Shown here: positions 1 to 6,473 of the stretch, one piece after another
How the letters are laid out: each line of letters starts with the position of its first letter
Position numbering within the stretch: the first letter of the stretch is position 1
NCBI GenBank assembly: GCA_044337585.1
Contig: JBIINH010000060.1
Location: 1-12,547, forward strand
DNA from: CAYSBE01 sp044337585
Lineage (GTDB): Bacteria > Bacteroidota > Bacteroidia > UKL13-3
Reading direction: 5' to 3'
DNA length: 12,547 nt
Translations under genes and position numbers: made by a program
Notes under the pieces: model-generated
Database searches by the model: none
What the model was told of the DNA's origin: nothing
Seen by the model: only the letters and a program-made list of their open reading frames with translations

Positions 1-680
1 ATTGGCAACCCAATTAAAATACACGAAAGGTATTTTAAAAAATTAGCACGCGTTTTAAATAAGATAAAAAAGTTGCCTTTTGAAACTGAGGATTGCTCTT
101 GTAATGATTTGTACATACCACTTTCAAATGCTCCGGCCCGAAGCAATAATAATGCTAAGCCCATTATCCCTCCAATGATATAAGTACTTTTCCATCCAAA
201 CTGTTGCCCAATTAATGATGCAGCAACTGCACCGAGTGCCCCAAATGTTACAATAATCATCGTACCATAACCACGTTTTTCTTTATGCATAGTTTCGCTT
301 ACCAAAGTAATTCCTGCACCTAATTCTCCCGCCAACCCTAAACCAGCAATAAAGCGCCAAAATGCATACTGATCAATTGAAGTAACAAAAGCATTGAAAA
401 TATTTGCCATCGAATAAATAAGAATGGAACCAAACAATACAGATATACGTCCCTTTTTATCACCCCATATGCCCCACAACAACCCGCCAATAAGCATACC
501 AGACATTTGGAAATTGAATAAATAGATTTCATTATTCTTTAAGGCTTCCCCTGAAAAACCTAAATCTTTTAGGCTTTCATTTTTAACAACATTAAATACA
601 ATAAGATCGTAAATATCTACGAAATAGCCTAATGCAGCTACCGCAATAAGCATGTATGTTTTACGGTCTATTTTATTCAT
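1..680 (-). CDS. MFS transporter, N-terminal part (3' end outside window)
   Basis: The frame opens at ATG 680 and stays open to the window edge, giving 226 residues, about half of a usual 12-helix major facilitator protein. Hydrophobic segments lie near residues 9-30, 54-72, 80-98, 104-126, 138-158 and 166-182, followed by a polar stretch that fits the central cytoplasmic loop. The loop between helices 2 and 3 holds the MFS signature A as GGLLWGIWGDKKGR (65-78). Helix 1 has a D-x-x-D pattern (Asp22, Asp25) and helix 4 reads AGLGLAGELGAG (112-123), a layout common in metabolite:H+ symporters and sugar porters. The substrate cannot be told. It lies 39 bp downstream of msrC on the same strand, so co-transcription is possible. 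There is no Shine-Dalgarno before the ATG. Confidence 0.88.
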   Translation of the reverse strand, partial: MNKIDRKTYMLIAVAALGYFVDIYDLIVFNVVKNESLKDLGFSGEALKNNEIYLFNFQMSGMLIGGLLWGIWGDKKGRISVLFGSILIYSMANIFNAFVTSIDQYAFWRFIAGLGLAGELGAGITLVSETMHKEKRGYGTMIIVTFGALGAVAASLIGQQFGWKSTYIIGGIMGLALLLLRAGAFESGMYKSLQEQSSVSKGNFFILFKTRANFLKYLSCILIGLP

Positions 681-719
681 TATCTTAAAGAATAAATAAT
701 TAATAATTGCTGAATAAAC

Positions 720-1199
720 CTATAGAAATTTACTGATTAAGTCAGCAACCTCTTCTACATATTTTTTATCAACCTCATTAAACGCTTTAAAATCTACACT
801 ATCAATATCTATAATGGCAAGAACTTGATTATTTTTTATGATAGGTACAACCAGTTCTGAATTTGTCGATGCACTGCAAGCAATATGTCCTTCAAATTGG
901 TGAACATCAGGAACAATGATGGCTTGTACTTTTTGCCAAGAGGTACCACATACGCCATTACCATAGGCAATGCGGGTACAAGCAACAGGACCTTGAAATG
1001 GACCAAGAACCAATTCGTTTTGTTTAACAAAATAAATACCCGTCCAATGATGGCTGAAAGTATGATGAATGACCGCGATGATATTAGAAATATTTGCTAT
1101 CGTATCAGTTTCACCTTCAACCAATGCATTAAGTTGAGGCAATAACTGCTTATAAATACTTTCCTTATCTTGAAATGTATTTACATCAATTAAATGCAT
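720..1199 (-). CDS. msrC: Free methionine-R-sulfoxide reductase (GAF-domain fRMsr)
   Basis: A 159-residue cytosolic protein made of one GAF domain, the usual length for the MsrC/YebR family, which reduces free L-methionine-R-sulfoxide to methionine. The family core is easy to see: LVLGPFQGPVACTRI, GNGVCGTSW, VPDVHQFEGHIACSA, SELVVPI and AIIDIDS. The three cysteines used in catalysis and resolution are all present at 74, 84 and 108. Their spacing (10 and 24 residues) equals that of E. coli Cys84, Cys94 and Cys118, as I recall it. The catalytic set is therefore intact, and a ligand-binding-only GAF role is unlikely. The start is ATG 1199, seven bases after the stop of the upstream lipoprotein gene. 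The MFS gene follows 39 bp downstream. Confidence 0.93.
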   Translation of the reverse strand: MHLIDVNTFQDKESIYKQLLPQLNALVEGETDTIANISNIIAVIHHTFSHHWTGIYFVKQNELVLGPFQGPVACTRIAYGNGVCGTSWQKVQAIIVPDVHQFEGHIACSASTNSELVVPIIKNNQVLAIIDIDSVDFKAFNEVDKKYVEEVADLISKFL

Positions 1200-1206
1200 T
1201 GATGGT

Positions 1207-1422
1207 CTATTTTGTGGCTACAGTATCTAAACTAGAGGTTGGAACCTCATCAGTAGTAGATTTTTTGCCGTATTCACCGGCACGATTTACAGAATAATCT
1301 TTGTTCTCGTTTTTATATTGCTCATTACGTTCAATAGTTTTTTTAGCTTCATCTTCGCCATAATGACAAGCACTAAATAAAACTACGAATAATGTGGAAA
1401 GTGCTACAATACCTTTTTTCAT
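1207..1422 (-). CDS. Small predicted lipoprotein
   Basis: A 71-residue protein starting at ATG 1422. A GTG at 1440 would add six residues but would bury the signal peptide start, so ATG is preferred. The N-terminus is a lipoprotein signal peptide: MKKG, a hydrophobic core up to residue 16, and a relaxed lipobox FSAC with the lipidated cysteine at 19. The mature part is 53 residues, highly charged (Lys, Glu, Asp, Asn), with no recognisable domain and probably little fixed structure. Residues +5 to +7 after the cysteine are Glu-Asp-Glu. This resembles the acidic patch that sends some Bacteroidota lipoproteins to the cell surface, but the match is loose. The gene heads a short run with msrC, seven bases downstream. 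Function unknown. Confidence 0.72.
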   Translation of the reverse strand: MKKGIVALSTLFVVLFSACHYGEDEAKKTIERNEQYKNENKDYSVNRAGEYGKKSTTDEVPTSSLDTVATK

Positions 1423-1483
1423 TTGATTATTTTTTTGCACTGCGATGTTACAGAGAAAATTTGAAATAATGAATGTAAAATAA

Positions 1484-1508
1484 AAAAAGCGAGTAAAACT
1501 CGCTTTTT
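1484..1508 (-). terminator. Rho-independent terminator after tRNA-Leu
   Basis: Read on the minus strand, a GCGAG/CTCGC stem with a five-base loop (TTTTA) is extended by A-T pairs and followed by a run of seven T. It begins directly at the encoded CCA end of tRNA-Leu, so the final A of the tRNA (1508) touches the hairpin. It separates the tRNA transcript from the lipoprotein gene at 1422. Confidence 0.85.
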
Positions 1509-1595
1509 GGTACCCGAGGCGGGACTTGAACCCGCACGACTGTTAAGGTCACAGGATTTTAAGTCCTGCGTGTCTACCAATTCCACCACCCGGGT
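1508..1595 (-). tRNA. tRNA-Leu (anticodon UAA)
   Basis: An 88-nt class II tRNA with encoded CCA. The acceptor stem pairs ACCCGGG (5') with CTCGGGT (3') with one G-T wobble, and the discriminator base is A. The anticodon arm is CAGGA, loop CTTAAAA, TCCTG, giving anticodon TAA (UAA). A long variable arm follows, as expected for leucine. The T-arm contains GGTTCAAGTCC. It reads UUA codons, which matter in an AT-rich genome. Confidence 0.97.
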
Positions 1596-1605
1596 ATATT
1601 CCAAC

Positions 1606-1638
1606 AAAAAAGTGGATGCGAATAACGGTCACATCCAC
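1606..1638 (-). terminator. Hairpin terminator between tRNA-Gly and tRNA-Leu
   Basis: On the minus strand, GTGGATGTGA pairs with TCGCATCCAC (ten pairs, one wobble) around the loop CCGTTAT and is followed by six T. This is a strong intrinsic terminator for the tRNA-Gly transcript. Its T-run ends only about ten bases before the 5' end of tRNA-Leu, which is an odd place for a terminator if both tRNAs were one transcript. Confidence 0.78.
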
Positions 1639-1650
1639 CTTTATTTCAAT

Positions 1651-1726
1651 TGGAGCGAGAGACGAGGCTCGAACTCGCGACCTCAACCTTGGCAAGGTTG
1701 CGCTCTACCAACTGAGCTACTCTCGC
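1651..1726 (-). tRNA. tRNA-Gly (anticodon GCC)
   Basis: A 76-nt tRNA with encoded CCA. The acceptor stem is GCGAGAG/CTCTCGC with discriminator T. The D-arm contains AGCTCAGTTGGTAGAGC. The anticodon arm is CAACC, loop TTGCCAA, GGTTG, giving anticodon GCC. The T-arm contains GAGTTCGAGCCTC. All stems pair and no base looks out of place. Confidence 0.97.
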
Positions 1727-1736
1727 AATTGGAGTG

Positions 1737-1766
1737 CAAATATAGTAATATTAAATATCGTGTCAA
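1737..1766 (-). promoter_or_regulatory. Bacteroidota-type promoter for tRNA-Gly
   Basis: On the minus strand, TTG (1764-1766) is followed after exactly 19 bases by TATATTTG (1737-1744). This is a full match to the phylum's -33 TTG / -7 TAnnTTTG consensus. The -7 element ends ten bases before the first base of the tRNA, so the start site would fall just before the mature 5' end. Confidence 0.8.
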
Positions 1767-1787
1767 CCCTTTTGTGAAATTCTTTGC

Positions 1788-1806
1788 AAAAACATCCTAA
1801 AATGTT
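1788..1806 (-). terminator. Weak terminator-like hairpin after mutS
   Basis: Ten bases after the mutS stop, the minus strand reads AACAT, a six-base loop, ATGTT and then more T. The stem is only five pairs, so this is a weak candidate, but its position is right for ending the mutS transcript before the tRNA promoter. Confidence 0.3.
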
Positions 1807-1816
1807 GCTTTACTTA

Positions 1817-4435
1817 TTAATAATTTAATTTGCGTTTCCATTCATTTAACTTCATCAATGCTTCTACGGGTGTAAGGGTATTAATATCTAATGTTTGTAA
1901 ATCTGATTTGATTTTTTCAAGTTCAGGATCGTTTAATTGAAACATATTGAGTTGCATAGGCATAGTCTTTGAATTTAACTTCATATTGGGTGTTTGATCA
2001 TCATTACCTATTTGTTCTCTTTGGGCTTCAAGCGTTTTTAAGATCTCTCCTGCCCTCCTAGAAACAATTTGTGGCACACCGGCCATCTTTGCTACATGTA
2101 TCCCGAAGCTGTGTTCACTTGCGCCTTCTTCCAACTTACGAAGAAAGATAATCTTACCATCCGATTCTTGTGAAGAGATATGAAAGTTACGTATTCCTTT
2201 GTTTAATTCTTCCAACTCATTTAATTCGTGATAATGTGTTGCAAACAAGGTTTTGGGCTTTGCGGGATGGTGATTTAAAAATTCTGCAATTGCCCAAGCA
2301 ATACTCACCCCATCATAGGTACTTGTTCCTCTTCCAATTTCATCCAATAAAATCAAGCTTCTGGGTGATATATTGTTCAAGATACTGGCTGTTTCTGTCA
2401 TTTCTACCATAAAGGTTGATTCGCCACTTGATATATTATCCGATGCTCCTACACGTGTAAATACTTTATCAACCAATCCCAATTCAGCAAACGAAGCCGG
2501 TACATAACTACCTATCTGAGCCAATATAATTATTAACGCTGTCTGCCTCAAAATAGCCGATTTACCTGACATGTTTGGACCCGTAAGTATTATAATTTGC
2601 TGCCCATCTTGATCTAAATAAATATCGTTGGCTATATACGGCTCACCTAATGGCAACTGCTGTTCTATAACAGGGTGTCTTGCAGATTTAATATGAATAG
2701 AACCTGTATTGGTCAGTTTAGGTTTTACATATTGAGAGTCTTTAGCCAATTCTGCAAATCCTAATAAACAATCTAGCTGTGCAATGACTTGTGAATTCTG
2801 AAGCATACTAGCCACAAAGTCTGTTAAGCTGAGAATAAAATTATTGTAAATCTGTTCCTCAATGAGTGTTATTTTATCTTCAGCACCGAGTATTTTTTCT
2901 TCATATTGCTTAAGTTCTTCAGTTATGTATCGCTCTGCATTAGTAAGTGTTTGTTTTCTTATCCAATTTTCAGGCACCTTGTCTTTGTGCGTATTTGTTA
3001 CCTCCAAAAAATATCCAAACACATTATTATAAGCAACTTTTAGTGAGGGTATACCTGTGTTTTGTTGCTCGCGCTCTTGAATACTTAATAAGAAATCCTT
3101 CCCTGCAAATGCAATTGATTTAAGTTCATCCAATTCGGCATGAATTCCTTTTTTGATGACCTCTCCTTTGTTAAGCAACGCTGGTGGATCATCTACAATA
3201 TGTTTATCAATTTGCTCAATAATCCATGTGCAGTCTGCCAATTGCTCGGCAAGTTTTATTACAGATGGAACTTTACTTTCCTCTAATAGATTTTTTATTG
3301 GATGCAATTGCTTAAGCGACCTGTTTAACGATTGTACTTCTCTAGGGCCAATTCGTCTCATGGCTAGTTTTGAAACCATTCTTTCCAAATCACCAACCTG
3401 CTTTAAGTGTTGCACACATTGCTGAGCCAAAGATTTATTTTCTAACACAAACGCAACAATCTCATGTCTCTCTTCAATAGGTTGTATATCTTTTAGCGGC
3501 AAAAGCAACCAACGCTTCAATAACCGCGCACCCATGGGGGTTATTGATTTATCAATGACCTGTAATAATGTTTTTCCATTCTCATGGCTAGATGAAACCA
3601 ACTCTAAATTACGTATGGTAAATTGATCAAGCCAAACATATTTTTCTTCATCAATCCTCGATAAAGATTTTACATGTGCAATGTTTTCGTGATGTGTTTC
3701 ATGCAGATAATGAATGGCTGCACCGGCTGCAATAATTGCATTAGGCATTTCACTAACACCAAATCCTTTTAATGTAGTGGTTTGAAAATGACGGGTTAAT
3801 TTTTCATATGCATAATCATGTTTGAATAACCAATCATCTAATTGATAACAATAAAACTTTTTCTCAGGTATAAGGGTAAAATATTCTTTCGATTTGCCTC
3901 TAGGAAGAAGTACTTCAGCCGGTTTAAATGAATGAACAAGCTTTTCAATGTACATGGCTTCTCCTTCGGCAATCAAAAACTCTCCTGTTGAAATATCAAC
4001 AAAAGCAACTCCCCAACTTTTATCGTTCGGAAAAACAACAGCCAAGTAGTTATTCGATTTATGGTCTAAGATTTTATCATTGTATGAAACACCTGGAGTG
4101 ATTAGCTCAGTAACTCCTCGTTTAACAATATTCTTTGTCAACTTAGGATCTTCCAACTGGTCACAAATTGCAACCCGTTGACCAGCCCTAACCAATTTTG
4201 GTAAATATGTATCTAAAGCATGATGTGGAAATCCAGCAAGCTCAATATGTGAAGCTGCACCATTGGCCCTTTTGGTAAGTACGATACCTAATATATTTGC
4301 AGTTGTTATTGCATCTTCTCCGAACGTTTCATAGAAGTCGCCAACTCTAAATAACAATATAGCTCCCGGATATTTTGTTTTTATCTGGGTATATTGTTTC
4401 ATCAGAGGCGTTTCTGTATCCCCCTTTTTTGCCAT
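1817..4435 (-). CDS. mutS: DNA mismatch repair protein MutS
   Basis: An 872-residue MutS, the usual length. The dimer binds mismatches and small loops in new DNA and uses ATP to recruit MutL. The mismatch-reading motif is in GDFYETFGEDA, with Phe34-Tyr35-Glu36 near the N-terminus. Connector, lever and clamp domains fill about residues 120-580. The ATPase has Walker A GPNMSGKS (619-626), the signature region with SSGESTF, Walker B LDEIGRGTSTYDG (from 697) and ATHYHEL (732-738). A C-terminal dimerisation tail rich in Leu and Lys is kept. ATG 4435 is preferred because MAKKG...TPLMKQY matches the family N-terminus; a GTG at 4462 would add nine atypical residues. No mutL is seen nearby. A terminator from the upstream gene lies in its leader, so it is probably transcribed alone. 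Confidence 0.97.
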   Translation of the reverse strand: MAKKGDTETPLMKQYTQIKTKYPGAILLFRVGDFYETFGEDAITTANILGIVLTKRANGAASHIELAGFPHHALDTYLPKLVRAGQRVAICDQLEDPKLTKNIVKRGVTELITPGVSYNDKILDHKSNNYLAVVFPNDKSWGVAFVDISTGEFLIAEGEAMYIEKLVHSFKPAEVLLPRGKSKEYFTLIPEKKFYCYQLDDWLFKHDYAYEKLTRHFQTTTLKGFGVSEMPNAIIAAGAAIHYLHETHHENIAHVKSLSRIDEEKYVWLDQFTIRNLELVSSSHENGKTLLQVIDKSITPMGARLLKRWLLLPLKDIQPIEERHEIVAFVLENKSLAQQCVQHLKQVGDLERMVSKLAMRRIGPREVQSLNRSLKQLHPIKNLLEESKVPSVIKLAEQLADCTWIIEQIDKHIVDDPPALLNKGEVIKKGIHAELDELKSIAFAGKDFLLSIQEREQQNTGIPSLKVAYNNVFGYFLEVTNTHKDKVPENWIRKQTLTNAERYITEELKQYEEKILGAEDKITLIEEQIYNNFILSLTDFVASMLQNSQVIAQLDCLLGFAELAKDSQYVKPKLTNTGSIHIKSARHPVIEQQLPLGEPYIANDIYLDQDGQQIIILTGPNMSGKSAILRQTALIIILAQIGSYVPASFAELGLVDKVFTRVGASDNISSGESTFMVEMTETASILNNISPRSLILLDEIGRGTSTYDGVSIAWAIAEFLNHHPAKPKTLFATHYHELNELEELNKGIRNFHISSQESDGKIIFLRKLEEGASEHSFGIHVAKMAGVPQIVSRRAGEILKTLEAQREQIGNDDQTPNMKLNSKTMPMQLNMFQLNDPELEKIKSDLQTLDINTLTPVEALMKLNEWKRKLNY

Positions 4436-4490
4436 CTGTGTAGCAAAATAGCTCCTGAGCACATAGATGCAGTAAACATTTTATAAACAA

Positions 4491-4517
4491 AAAACCCCGA
4501 CTATTAATCGGGGTTTT
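4491..4517 (-). terminator. Strong terminator after the SPOR-domain gene
   Basis: A ten-base stem (AAAACCCCGA with TCGGGGTTTT) and a seven-base loop, flanked by A and T runs on both sides, lie seven bases after the stop of the 4524-5813 gene. It ends that gene's transcript and separates it from mutS, 55 bases further on. The symmetry means it could also stop transcription coming from the other side. Confidence 0.87.
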
Positions 4518-4523
4518 TAAAAT

Positions 4524-5813
4524 TTATTGTGGTTTGTTGTAGATATGCATCCATGAGCCTGGATCAATGGTTTTTCTTGCTTTATTTACCAATTGCTGCG
4601 CTTCTAATTTATCATCTGTCGAAAGAATAGTAACTCGTAGCATTCTAGAGTCGTCACCGGATTTATAGATGTTTGCGGGATAATTTTTTGACCGCATTCT
4701 ATCTCTGTAAATATATGCGTACCGTTTGCTTGTATAACAACCTACAACAACATTATATTTAAATGGAGGGGTAGTTATTCCATCATTAAGATCTGATTTT
4801 GGAGCATCAACAGCTACTACTGATGCACCTGTTTTAGCAGTGTCTTTGGCATATATAGGATTGCCGTCTTTATCCTTACCTACAATAACCGCTCCAGAAG
4901 CAATAGCTGCTGCCCTAAGTTTTTCGTTTTCTTTCTTAATTGCTTCGTTTTCTTGTTTAAGCGCTGTATTGGCCTTTTCTAAGGAATCGTTCTTTATTGC
5001 TAACTCTTCTGCAGATTGAGCTAAACTATCGTTTTCCTCTGAAACTGGATTCTCACCTTGGTAGTCAGGGTCAATAATATTTTTCTTAGCTTTCACATTA
5101 TACCAATCAACATGCTCTACTGAACGCTGCTTTGCACCAATCTTGTAATTAACTCCCAAGCTAGGCATTAGGTAAGCGTCAAAATCTTCAACATCCCTTG
5201 TTGGAATTCCATCTATTACAGAACTTTGCGTTGAATGGTAAATGGCGGATACAACAAAATCCAATTGCGGATTTAAATAGTATCTAAAAATCATTCCATA
5301 ATACTGTGTATAATAGCTTCTATCTGGAATATCAAATGTTTTTCTTGAGCCATCAGGTACAAGTCGCTCTGTTTGAATATCTGATTGGATGCGACCCATT
5401 CCTACCATGAGATAAGGATTAAGCTTTGGCATTATTCTTCTTAATTTGAATAATGGCTCAAGGTTTATTTGCACATTGGCTGAATATTGTATGAAATTAT
5501 TTCTAAAACTAAAGTAGTTAGTTTCTGTTTTACTAGGATTTACATATGGACCAGGTGGCGTTTGCTCTCCTCTAAAGCTGCCATATTGCAAGGCACCTTG
5601 TATTGAAATTTCTTTTGACAAGCTATACCTTAATCCAAAAGTTCCAAACATGGTAAATTTGTTCGGGATACTTCCGAAGAGTACTGGCACTCCTGCACCT
5701 AGTTCGGTACTAAATCGTGTAAATCGCTGACTAACATCTTTTTGTTCCTGTGCAAATAATGTATTTGTAATCAGTGTGATAATAAGTGTTAACGCGAGTA
5801 GCTTTTTTAACAT
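4524..5813 (-). CDS. Outer-membrane barrel / coiled-coil / SPOR-domain protein
   Basis: A 429-residue secreted protein. Residues 1-21 form a signal peptide (MLKK, hydrophobic core, NTLFA then QEQ). About 30-226 alternate polar and aromatic residues in strand-like blocks, with phrases such as FGTFGLRYSL, LNPYLMVGMGRI and YLMPSLGVNYKIG, typical of small OmpA-like outer-membrane barrels. About 258-302 is a Glu/Lys/Leu/Asn heptad region, a likely coiled coil. A flexible linker rich in Gly, Asp and Ala follows. The end (about 351-427, starting FKYNVVVGCYTSKRYAY) resembles a SPOR domain, a fold that often binds glycan strands stripped of stem peptides. Inference: the barrel sits in the outer membrane and the coiled coil and SPOR domain reach down to peptidoglycan, as the OmpA C-terminal domain does in other proteins. 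It is transcribed alone and closed by a strong terminator. The barrel and SPOR calls rest on pattern only. Confidence 0.8.
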   Translation of the reverse strand: MLKKLLALTLIITLITNTLFAQEQKDVSQRFTRFSTELGAGVPVLFGSIPNKFTMFGTFGLRYSLSKEISIQGALQYGSFRGEQTPPGPYVNPSKTETNYFSFRNNFIQYSANVQINLEPLFKLRRIMPKLNPYLMVGMGRIQSDIQTERLVPDGSRKTFDIPDRSYYTQYYGMIFRYYLNPQLDFVVSAIYHSTQSSVIDGIPTRDVEDFDAYLMPSLGVNYKIGAKQRSVEHVDWYNVKAKKNIIDPDYQGENPVSEENDSLAQSAEELAIKNDSLEKANTALKQENEAIKKENEKLRAAAIASGAVIVGKDKDGNPIYAKDTAKTGASVVAVDAPKSDLNDGITTPPFKYNVVVGCYTSKRYAYIYRDRMRSKNYPANIYKSGDDSRMLRVTILSTDDKLEAQQLVNKARKTIDPGSWMHIYNKPQ

Positions 5814-6014
5814 GAGTAACTAGTTTTTATTCGGTTGCAATTTCTGAAAATCTTTGTAAAAATATCAATTATTTTATCATTAACACAAGTAGCGTGCTAA
5901 TATCTATTCGCATATTTTCAATTAAATGTCTATTTTTGAATACAGCAACCCTATGTATTTGTATCGTAAATGTCTGGATTATAGCTTACTAGAAATATAA
6001 AATATATCTTATAA
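5814..6014. promoter_or_regulatory. Divergent intergenic region with weak promoter candidates
   Basis: This 201-bp AT-rich gap separates the SPOR-domain gene (minus) from the SpoU methyltransferase (plus) and must serve both. On the minus strand TTG (5886-5888), 21 bases, then TATTTTTA (5857-5864) is one base off the phylum -7 consensus and would give a leader of about 40 nt. On the plus strand TATTTTTG (5931-5938) matches TAnnTTTG but has no TTG at the right distance. No gene or structured RNA is evident. Confidence 0.3.
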
Positions 6015-6473
6015 ATGATGATTTTTATCCTTGACAATATTAGAAGCGCCAGCAACATTGGTTCTGTTTTTAGAACCTCTGATGCATTTGGCATTAAAAA
6101 AATATGGCTTTGTGGTATTTGTGCTACTCCTCCAAACAAAGAAATTTTTAAAACTGCACTTGGCGCAACAGAGAGTGTTGAGTGGCAATACGAAGAAAAT
6201 ATCATTGATTTATGTAATCGTTTAAAAGATGACGGTTATACGTTGATTAGCATTGAGCAAGCTGAAAAAAGTGTTCCTTTACATACTTATTTATTTGATC
6301 AAAATAAAAAATACGCTTGCATATTGGGAAACGAAATAGAAGGAGTTCAACCGCATTTGTTGGGAATAAGTGATAACATACTTGAAATACCACAATATGG
6401 CAAAAAAAAATCTTTAAATGTTGCAGTTGTAGCGGGCGTTGTGGGTTGGGAATTTTGTAAAACGCAGCTATAA
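6015..6473 (+). CDS. SpoU/TrmH-family RNA 2'-O-methyltransferase
   Basis: A 152-residue protein consisting of the SPOUT methyltransferase fold alone, the minimal size for the SpoU/TrmH class, which methylates ribose 2'-OH groups of tRNA or rRNA using S-adenosylmethionine. Motif 1 is ASNIGSVFRTSDAFG (12-26) with the invariant Arg20. Motif 2 is ILGNEIEGV (103-111). Motif 3 is IPQYGKKKSLNVAVVAG (125-141), which forms the trefoil knot. There is no N-terminal substrate-binding domain as in RlmB, so the RNA target cannot be assigned. Two tandem ATG codons (6015 and 6018) could start it; the second leaves the same core. The stop codon overlaps the stop of the convergent bshC gene by six bases. Confidence 0.9.
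   Translation: MMIFILDNIRSASNIGSVFRTSDAFGIKKIWLCGICATPPNKEIFKTALGATESVEWQYEENIIDLCNRLKDDGYTLISIEQAEKSVPLHTYLFDQNKKYACILGNEIEGVQPHLLGISDNILEIPQYGKKKSLNVAVVAGVVGWEFCKTQL

Noticed and set aside
1507..1800. Open frames on both strands across the two tRNA genes (plus 1507-1800, minus 1419-1607)
   Set aside because: They are translations of tRNA sequence; both tRNAs fold fully and have encoded CCA ends.
2170..2412. Open plus-strand frames opposite mutS here and at 3153-3425
   Set aside because: They sit opposite conserved MutS motifs, have odd compositions and no recognisable domain; they are chance frames.
4441..4450. A TATTTTG element just before the mutS ATG, suggesting a leaderless message
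   Set aside because: It is one base short of TAnnTTTG and has no TTG at the right distance, so it is too weak to call.
4436..4462. A GTG start at 4462 that would lengthen MutS by nine residues
   Set aside because: The family N-terminus begins at the ATG at 4435, and the extra residues have no counterpart that I know.
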